Made by a program: the position numbers and the translations under genes
In this document: one piece after another, positions 56,185-64,000 of the stretch
Layout: every line of letters starts with the position of its first letter
Position numbering within the stretch: position 1 is the first letter of the stretch
Notes under the pieces: generated by a model
Seen by the model: the letters and a program-made list of their open reading frames with translations, nothing else
The model's database searches: none
Told to the model about the DNA's origin: nothing
Assembly (NCBI RefSeq): GCF_008831285.2
Contig: NC_045139.1
Location: forward strand, 28,499,206 to 28,563,205
DNA length: 64,000 nucleotides
Reading direction: 5' to 3'
From: Nymphaea colorata
Lineage: Eukaryota > Streptophyta > Magnoliopsida > Nymphaeales > Nymphaeaceae

Positions 56185-56440
56185 GCCGTCTCAGTCTTCA
56201 CACTACCATAACAAGCACATCCCCAGCCATTTTCTTCTTGCTCAATTGCTTTCCTTTGGTGCCGGTAGCTTCGCGGAGGGCTCCTTGAGGTAGTGCTATT
56301 TAGCTAATGCCAAAGATATTCTTAGCCCATTTGGTTGATGGGTTGCTGCTTTGCTTTTTTCAAATAATTTTATCTTTTTTAGAGGAAGGCCCGGTGGTTC
56401 TCATCGAAGAGAAAGAGTAGTGGTGCAGTTTTCGGGGGTC

Positions 56441-57862
56441 ATGGGAGAGAGTTCCTTGTCGAATATTGCGTCGGGCAAACAAGGCCGACTTCAGCTTCTT
56501 CCTGGTTTTAGGTTTCACCCGACAGATGACGAGTTGATCACAGAGTATCTGATGAAGAAGATCGCCGACACCTCATTCACCGCAATGGCAGTAGGCGAAG
56601 TGGATCTGAACAAGTGCGAACCTTGGGATCTTCCCCGTAAGTTTGACCCTTTATTTTTTTTCATAAATCGTTCAAACTAATAACATAGGAAAGAGAGAGG
56701 GAGAGGGTGATGCGCTTGTTGATTTCTTGTTTCTGTTTTCTTCTTGCGGATCTTTAGGGAAAGCTACTATGGGAGAGAAGGAGTGGTACTTTTTTTGTTT
56801 GAGAGACAGGAAGTACCCAACGGGATCGAGGACCAACAGAGCCACAGAAGCTGGCTACTGGAAGGCGACCGGAAAGGACAAGGAGGTGTACAAGTACATG
56901 GAGCTTACCAACAAGGAGAAGGAGACGATGAAGGTAGCTGAATTGGTGGGGATGAAGAAGACCCTCGTTTTCTACAAGGGGAGGGCGCCCAAGGGTGAGA
57001 AGACCAATTGGGTCATGCACGAGTACCGCTTTGAGGGAAATCCTTCCTTCTGCAATCTCCCTGTGGGAGCACCTAAGGTATTTGATCATTGCTAACACCA
57101 AGCTCGCCTTCTCCTCCTCCTCCTCTGCCCAATCACTGTTACGTCTGCAATTGTGCTCGGAGGGATTGTTTCCGTTCCACCCCCATGCTTTCATTAATCT
57201 AGATTGCCAGCCTCTTTTTTCTTTTTCTTTTTCTTTTTTTCCTTTTAATTATATATTTACTCTCGCTGTCATCCGTTCAGGATGAATGGGTAATTTGCAG
57301 AGTGTTTCAAAAGAGCCTAGGTGGGAGGAGGATTCCACTGCCGGGCTTGTTTGAGGGGCACTCGTGTGAGGGCGAGATGAACCTTCCTTTGCCAGCACTA
57401 ATGGACTCTCCCTGCATCAACCTGCGACAGACTGAACCAGGATGTAGCAGTCAACAACCGCATGTGTCCTGCTTCTCCAGTTTGCCGGAGGTGGATTGCG
57501 TCAATTCTCGGAAAGCTAAGGAGGCAGCAGCGGCAAGAGACCGCCAACCTTCTATGTCGAATAATAATTGCTTCAACCCCTCACCCATGAGAACTCCCAC
57601 CCGTGGCCCAACCATCATAGCAGACCCATCTTCGTCCCTGCTTTTCCCCGGGCTTCGTATAGAGAAACCTCTAGACAACCACACCACCACCGACGTCAAC
57701 TCGGTGCTGCCTTGGGTGCCGGCGGACTCTCAATGGTACCTAAACCCATTTCTGATGAACCCTTACCTTGATCCCGTTGATGCAGAACTGCTGAGGGCAA
57801 TTGCGCGCGTCCAGGAAAGCAACGACAACGGCAACAACAACTACTGGGACGCCCGCCAATAG
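56441..57862 (+). CDS. NAC-domain transcription factor, NAC100/CUC-like, with miR164 site
   Basis: Three exons, 56441-56636, 56758-57077 and 57281-57862 (365 aa, GT-AG). The NAC DNA-binding domain spans about 19-182 with the family blocks [100 protein letters not shown] and [12 protein letters not shown]. The set fits the miR164-regulated NAM/NAC100/NAC092/CUC group, which acts in organ boundaries, lateral roots and senescence. Between KDKE and LVGMKK there is a long charged loop (residues about 110-127, [18 protein letters not shown]), longer than in the relatives I know. The C-terminal part is an acidic/polar activation region, ending WDARQ. The first ATG of the frame at 56441 gives the usual short leader before the domain. 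Confidence 0.95.
57459..57479 (+). promoter_or_regulatory. miR164 target site in NAC exon 3
   Basis: The 21 bases encoding the HVSCFS block match the known miR164 target with one mismatch at its 5' end and two G:U-type changes (target positions 5 and 9). The core TCCTGCTTCTCCA is perfect, so cleavage by miR164 is expected. Confidence 0.88.
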
Positions 57863-60800
57863 TACCGTCCCGAGGAGAGGATGAAGTTATTTGACGATCA
57901 GCCAATGAATCCCCAAAGCAGCACAAGGTTCGGTTCTGTTGTGATGGCTCAAAACTCTGCGTCTCCTGCAGTTCCGTTGTTGAGCTTGACAGCCTTTTGG
58001 AATTACAAAAATAATATAAGGTCTGGCATCGGATCAGAAATAGAGCGGCAGCGGCAATATATGAATGGTAATGCAAGGGTGTTGTGCTTTTTGTTGTCTG
58101 TGCTTTCTGTTAATGCAGTAATACGTTATATATATGCTTGCGTACAAGGGAGGAGAAAAGAAGAAAACGTATGTATAGATATAAATGACCAAATGAATGT
58201 GTCTTTCTTTACTGCTGGAGGTTGATCATATGCATTTGGGTGTATGCGGATTTGTGATGTAATGGAAGTTTTGTGCATGCGTAGACGCTCATCGTCTGGA
58301 ATGGAAGTAGATTGCAATTATCTCTTAATATTACAATCGATTACTGTGGGGGACAGCGTCACGTGTTGGAATGTATGATCTGACGTGGTGTGACCTCCAT
58401 CCCCCGTGCTGCTTACGTCCTAGTATGGTAATGTTGGCCAACCGGCTTGAATTATTAGTTCTTTTTACATAGTAGTTTATTCCGTTTTTTTAAAAAAAAT
58501 AATTCTTCCCTACGTGACGTGGAGTTGATTGCTTGATCCGCAAAATATATTTTCTCTTCTCTGTGGGATGTAGAATCGAGATACTCGCATTCCTTTCGTT
58601 TCCTGTTTCTGGCCTTTCCGTTTTTATATATCATCAACTTCTAATGACGCCGTTGGCCCATTGCATTGATTGAGGATGTTTCGACGGTTGAGCTCCGTCC
58701 ACCCATTCTCTCAACTCTTCCCCCTCCACTCAAGCAAGCAAGCACAAGCAGAAAAGGAAACCCTGCCTAACGACTCATGTGATCCTGTTTCTTATCATTC
58801 AGAAGGTGAAAACAGAATTTTTTTAAAAAAAATTTCTTTTAGCAGACCGAACTACAGTTTCAGAAGCTAAAATATAATTTTGAAAAAGAGCTATCGCCCC
58901 TGCCAACAGTGGTGACGAGTGAAGTGCTTACTCAGGAGAGAAAACGTCGGCTCTCACAGGCTTTTCATCTCCCCTACTAGTATTTACTACTATCTGTTAC
59001 TACTAATTACTGAGACCTATTTTTTTCTTGTGATAAAGCATACTTTCAATAAAATTTATTATTAAATGTGCATACCCTATCGACTGCTGCTCTCTGATAT
59101 ATATTAAACTGAATTTTAGATTTACTTATAAATTTTTAAAGTTTTTAAAATTTAAAAAGGGGCTAAGGCCCTGCTCACACCACCCCCGGGTGCTGCTGCT
59201 TGTGCACCGCCAATGCTTTAATGAAAACTCTAAAGTGGATTTGCTTCGGAGCAACTGTGGGAAAAAATTATTCTAACAACAAATAATAACAAGCAATAAT
59301 GAGATAATGACATGTAACATCTCTTTAATAATAATAATTAACCAACTCTCGTTGACTGTAAAAGATTGATAATCCTTCTTATCTGCTTGTTGGGGGAGGA
59401 CGATTGTAGGAAAATAGATTTACTTAAGCATTTTATTTCAATTAGAAAATTAAATTTTTTGTTTTTAATGTGCCAAAAATATCTCAATCCCCAACAAGCA
59501 GAGGAGGATGATCTTTTTTTTTTTAATGTGAAATGCATAATTAAAATGATTTTCCCACATACATCTCAACAAGGCGCATTTGATCAGAAAGATTATATTA
59601 CAATTGAATTATAGTTAGACGTTACATCTACTTATCTCGTTATTGGTTATTATTTATTGTAAGAATTCGTTCCATAGTAGACTCGTAGTACGCACGGCTA
59701 CATTTAAAAAATCACCTTTACTTTTTCTTTTTTACCGTTTTTTAAGACAATTATGAATCCTTCCTTTTTCCTTAACCGAATTAAGTTAGTAAGTCTTTAT
59801 GGTTATCCAACAGCTGACAAAAACTACTAATCTAAGCTAAGTGCATATATATATATATATATATATATATTCTGAGGATGAATTGATATAGAAGGCCAAA
59901 GATGGGGACAATTTTGGAAAGCAATGACACTAATTAAAAATTTTAAGACCATTATGCATTTGCGTGAAAGATGTTGTTGGATGTAAAATAAACAGCGAAA
60001 CTCATTCTGAATAGGAATGAAACGAAGAATTCAACTGAAAGATTTGTTTGCATGTACGCGCTTGTCTCGAGAATATGTATTATGTCCTACATTCATTAAA
60101 TTGGCGTAATTTTTGCGAAAATCGACATGATTTTTTTTTAATCACTTTCTTCAATAGTTTTATAAAAAACTAATACCGGGATTTCAATTGATTTTGAATC
60201 ATTTATGTCAAGTCTGAATATGCTTTCAATTTAAATCTTGTCAATGATTAAACCAGCCCTGAAATTTATAAAATTATTTGGAGTATCGTACATGCGTTAA
60301 AAAAGGGTGTTGTGTGAAAACATGAAATGTACATCACACGATACGTTGTTAAAAAAACTTAAATTTGTTTTTTAATTTCATGAACATATTATTTTTCCGA
60401 TGCAATTAGACTGTAGGCTTATTGTTTTTCCTCATATCAAATTAGTATGGAGAAATTTTAGTAGATTTCCTCATTTCCTTTATAAAAGGAACTACATTCG
60501 AGTGAATGGAAGTCATAAAGCTAGCAATTGAACTTTCTTAGTACTTAGATGCAAAACTAAGAGGCGGATGAAAGTGGGTTAAATTAACGGAAGGATGAAA
60601 TTGTTTTGACCACTAAAAAAGCACGGACGAACTTGGAAAGTATCAAAGGCAGATACGTTCTTGGAGGTAGGGAGATGCGACTAGGATTGTTATAAAAGAA
60701 ATCTCTTGCTACTATTAGCATCATTAATGCTTGTTATCCATCACTATTATTATATAATGAGCTGATTTACAATGTGCTTCCAGCTCCGGGGCCCTAAAGA

Positions 60801-60973
60801 GGGTACGCGTTCAAACAACAATTGGTGTCGTAGTAATAAGGGCAACAATATTCGGGCCCGGGCATACATCATATGTCTAGTGTTCCTGGTGTGGTTGTCC
60901 CCGGTACGACGGCACCGGCGTCCGTTTTGGCCACTGCCTGGGCCTGTTTGCGGACGTGGCTACGTAGGGATTT
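57863..60973. other. NAC 3' UTR and spacer to the GH5 gene
   Basis: The first 200-400 bases are probably NAC 3' UTR. Beyond that the sequence is AT-rich with no gene. Relics of an AT-cored dispersed repeat with GCCCCTG-type ends lie near 58800-58920 and 59100-59210, and a (TA)n tract at 59845-59870. Confidence 0.5.
59845..59870. repeat. (TA)n microsatellite
   Basis: Short pure TA run. Confidence 0.93.
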
Positions 60974-63900
60974 TCAGAGCAAGCTCGACGGCGGTCGGCT
61001 GTCTGTCAGTGATTCGGTGGTGGTCACAATCAGGTCAGGATCTGGAGGGGCTCCGGCTGCGGTGGCGGTGACGTTGGCGGTGGCGGGTTGAGCGGTTGCT
61101 GCTGCAGGGTCCCTGGTGGTGGTAATGATCTTGAACCATTGGCTCGCAGGGTCACATTTCTGGTCTCTTTTGTCTAGACATTTGCAGGGGTTGGTGATGA
61201 TGTTTTGGCTCTCGGCGTCCGCGTCCAGGCAGTACATGGAGGTGCCGTCGGAGGAGTTGGACGCAAGATGCAGCTTGGAGGCAGAGACGGGGTCCCATCT
61301 GGAGTTGGCCTCCGAGCAGAAGATGCCCAGCTTGACCGCCTCGCCCTGCCCAATCGCCTTAACGCAGAGCTCGCTCCCCTGCAGCTGCAGCGTGTGGTCG
61401 GTTGTGTAGGTCCAGGCTGCGGCTGAGTCGGTACAGGGTCCGAGCTTCAGCGGCTCCCAGAGCACTGACTGTCTTGTAATGCACTGCCCCGTTAGCGGGT
61501 GGAAGACCAACTGGTACGGTATCACCTCCGATAGACCCGGACCTGAAATTCAGAGAAGAGAAGCCGGTAAGCACTTAGCAGGATCTTCGACGGGCAGAGA
61601 ATTAATGAGAGGTGCTGCAAATTTCTACCTGCCCAACTCATCGTTTCATCCACATGTGTCCTGCGATTGAAACCTATTACATATGTCACCTCTACCTAAA
61701 ACTCATCCTGATTTTGCCTACCAGGACAGATACTGCTTACAATTAATTAATCAAACAGTGCACGGTGCAGGTGAATTGATCAACTTAGTTTTTTTTTTTT
61801 TTTGGTTAAGAAATCTTGAAATCACATCTATAAAATTGCTTCTTCCTTTTTAAAAAAAAAAAATCTTGAAAATCACTTCCATAGAATTGTCTAATTTGGC
61901 CATTTTGGTTACAGATCAAATGACCTTGCGGTGGAAAGGATGGAGGCACAGGGACATGCCATACAAATGACTCCTAACGAGCTAGTTGATGAAGTTGGCC
62001 ACCAATTTCATTCCTTTATTGTTTCATTAGGTAAGGCGTCAGTCCGTTGTCCCATTCATCAGGACCCGTTTGGCACGTTATTCCAAATTAAAAAGAAGAA
62101 AAACAAGATGAAGGCACAAAGGCCAGTTTGGCGTTCCACTCTGTTTTTCAATCTTGCCTCTGATCATACTCATCCAAAGAATTAATTACGAGCTCCATTA
62201 ATTTGCAAGAAATCAGCAATTCAAAACGATGCCCAAGAAAAACGGTTTCTTTGGTGACTCTATCACCCAGGTATGCGTGGTTTGAGTTACAATACAGGAA
62301 GTGTGAGCAATTTCAATTGAAGAAGATAGGTTTCATGAAAGATAATTGAAGAAGCTAGCATAAAAGGCGATGTTTTGGTGGATAGATCGGAGCACCATAG
62401 GATTTACGAAATGTGAAGAAGATAGATGAGGAGGAGGGGACGAGATGGATGAAAATTTGGCAAGTGAGAGAGAACAGGAGCAGTAGGTACCTTGAAATGG
62501 GGACTGAAGGGAAGAAATCCTCGCAAGCAGACTACTGTTCCTTGGAGCACACCAGTTCCAATCGAGCAGTCCGTACGTCTCATCCAGGCCAATCTTGCCT
62601 TGTCTCACGTAGTAGCTGCCCTGCAGCGTCCAGAGAGCCCAGTCCATGTCCATCTCCGCCATCACCCCTAGTATGCAGTTCAGGTACCTGTTGTCATTCA
62701 CGTTCACCCCTCTCTGGTCCACACCGAACTCACTTATAAACAATGGGTAGTACTCCTCCCCTCCTTCCCCTACCTCACTGTCGCTACCAGTACTGCTACT
62801 AATGGACCCTGTCAGCAGGAACCCGCCCCTCCTCATGAAGCTGCTCACCACCGAACCACACACCTGGTTCGGGTTTCCGTTCACCCACGCCTGACCATCG
62901 GAGAACGCGTACCTGCAGGGCAACCACCCCCCAGTTAGCAACTACATCAATCTCCTTCCAATTCATTAATGATCTTCATTGGACCACTAGCTAATAGTTG
63001 ATCAGGTTCAATTCGTTAATGCTCCTTTTGGACGACTATCGTAGTTATGTGCTTACTGGCTTCTTACCAATGCAACTCAAAGACCAACTTGTTGGGAAAG
63101 CTCAGCTTCACAGAGGCGCCTCCTCCACTTTTTCTTACAAAGCTGAGGTCCGTGTCGAAGCTGAGGCCTGAGAGTACGACCAGAAGTTGAGGGTTAGCAG
63201 CGTGCACGGCCTCCGCGCCCTTCTGCATGTATTGGAACCACTGCTGCTGGTTCTGCTTGGGGCCGCGCAGCTCGTTCCTCAGGCTCATCCCCACCACTTG
63301 GGGCGTGTCACGGAACATGGTGGCCACGCGCACCAAGCCCCTAATCCAGATGTTGGGGTCAAAGTACTGATCATTAAAGAAGCCGTTCCCATCAGATTGG
63401 CTGCAGCACCATCCGGGTTTGCTGATGTGATTGTCCAATATCACCAAGATGGAATTCGAGGCAAGGCTTGATGCCACCGCCTGATTGATTAAGATGCAAT
63501 CAATAACACAAACATAATAATAATAATTTGTGATGCGTACAGTGATCAAAATACCCCTTTTGTTGTTTAAAATAAAAGAAGAAATATTTCGAAAGAATAA
63601 AAAAATTATTAAAAAATTAAAGAGGTTAAAATAAACCTTATTCTATAAAAAAAATAAAAGTATCCTAATTTTTCTTTTTTTTGCTTTTGGTGTATGATTG
63701 TGCGTGCACGCAACTCAGGGAAAAACTGCCCTTGAGTACGCATACTGGATGACATATGTTTGACAAAAACATGGAACATTTGCAGTTGCTTCCAAGGGCA
63801 TTCAAGGAAAGCGGCGGATTCCGGAGGAACTAAATTCTAATCTCAGCTGAACTTACGAATCTTCTATCTACCCCTCCTCTCCTTTTTGCCTCCTTTTCAT

Positions 63901-64000
63901 GCCAATGTGAAAAATGTTAAAAGGTAAAACAATAGAAAGCCTCACCTTAAATGCATCAATCAATGGCAGGTCGATGAGATGAGGGTTGTGGACCTGCAGC
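60974..64000 (-). CDS. GH5 glycoside hydrolase with C-terminal ricin-B-like lectin domain (3' part)
   Basis: The window holds the last four minus-strand exons: 64000-63946 (cut by the edge), 63480-63068, 62912-62491 and 61542-60974. They join in frame (FELHW across the second junction, PFQG across the third). The catalytic part reads ILVILDNHISKPGWCC, GMSLRNELRGP (acid/base Glu after Asn), LVFELHWYAFSDGQAW, FISEFGVDQRG (nucleophile Glu) and WALWTLQGSYYVR, the plant GH5 cellulase-like group of uncertain substrate. A beta-trefoil lectin-like domain follows (HPLTGQCITRQS, LKLGPCT, LQLQGSELCVKA, YCLDAD, CDPASQWFKI). Oddities are a Ser/Gly/Glu-rich insert of about 16-20 residues before YYPLFISEFG, and a Thr/Ala/Pro-rich tail of some 45 residues after the lectin domain. 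The signal peptide and first part lie outside the window. The protein is expected to be secreted to the wall. Confidence 0.92.

Noticed and set aside
57881-58225. 114-residue frame after the NAC stop codon
   Set aside because: It lies where the NAC 3' UTR is expected, has no recognised domain and drifts into low-complexity sequence.
61116-61409. Plus-strand frames opposite the GH5 lectin domain
   Set aside because: The minus strand gives a clear beta-trefoil sequence in frame with the catalytic exons.
1-64000. CRISPR arrays, bacterial operons or rRNA genes
   Set aside because: The window is plant nuclear DNA; no spaced direct-repeat array, ribosomal RNA or prokaryotic gene organisation is present.

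Overview
This window is nuclear DNA of a flowering plant. The evidence is intron-rich protein genes with GT-AG junctions, several plastid-directed products, a plant NAC factor with a miR164-like site, plant-type Ty1/copia, Ty3/gypsy and L1 elements, tRNA-iMet primer-binding sites in both LTR elements, and AT-rich spacers full of (TA)n and (GA)n microsatellites. Nothing seen fixes the species or separates monocot from eudicot.

Layout, left to right. (1) 1-1940, minus: an intronless PPR gene that stops after its E region. The E+/DYW tail that should follow is still readable downstream, but broken by two frame changes. (2) 2701-3485: a decayed copia gag-protease fragment. (3) 4832-28976, plus: one five-exon gene spread over 24 kb, coding a 258-residue NEP1-interacting-protein-like RING-H2 protein with a RanBP2-type zinc finger at its N-terminus. 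Its coding sequence is only 777 nt. Intron 1 (7.8 kb) holds a degenerate L1-type LINE. Intron 2 (14.5 kb) holds a Ty3/gypsy element (15291-25288, target duplication CTTGG) carrying a nested Ty1/copia element (19383-24832), plus two elements of a hAT-like family with about 8-bp target duplications. A decayed second RING exon follows the stop codon. (4) 29.3-33.5 kb: repeats, a hairpin MITE and tandem duplications. (5) 33527-39496, minus: a six-exon plastid SET-domain methyltransferase (Rubisco LSMT type, 492 aa) with a GC-AG intron, a tRNA-derived SINE and a long inverted repeat in its introns. (6) 42145-43585, minus: PNSL2, a lumenal PsbQ-like subunit of the chloroplast NDH complex. It sits directly downstream of a partial copy of LSMT exons 1-2 (43579-45119). 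(7) 46.7-47.3 kb: another copia gag relic. (8) 48436-50999, minus: a complete six-exon cytochrome P450, probably CYP704. (9) 51-56 kb: no convincing gene. (10) 56441-57862, plus: a three-exon NAC factor of the NAC100/CUC type. (11) 60974-64000, minus: the 3' part of a GH5 glycoside hydrolase with a C-terminal ricin-B-like lectin domain, cut by the window edge.

By family knowledge, four neighbouring genes (PPR, NIP-like, LSMT, PNSL2) make products for plastids or other organelles. This may be chance. The most unusual structures are the LSMT fragment forming the upstream region of PNSL2, the RanBP2-finger plus RING-H2 architecture in a transposon-swollen gene, and the PPR gene caught losing its DYW domain. 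All exon junctions were read by eye from splice sites, frame and family similarity; no transcript data were available.
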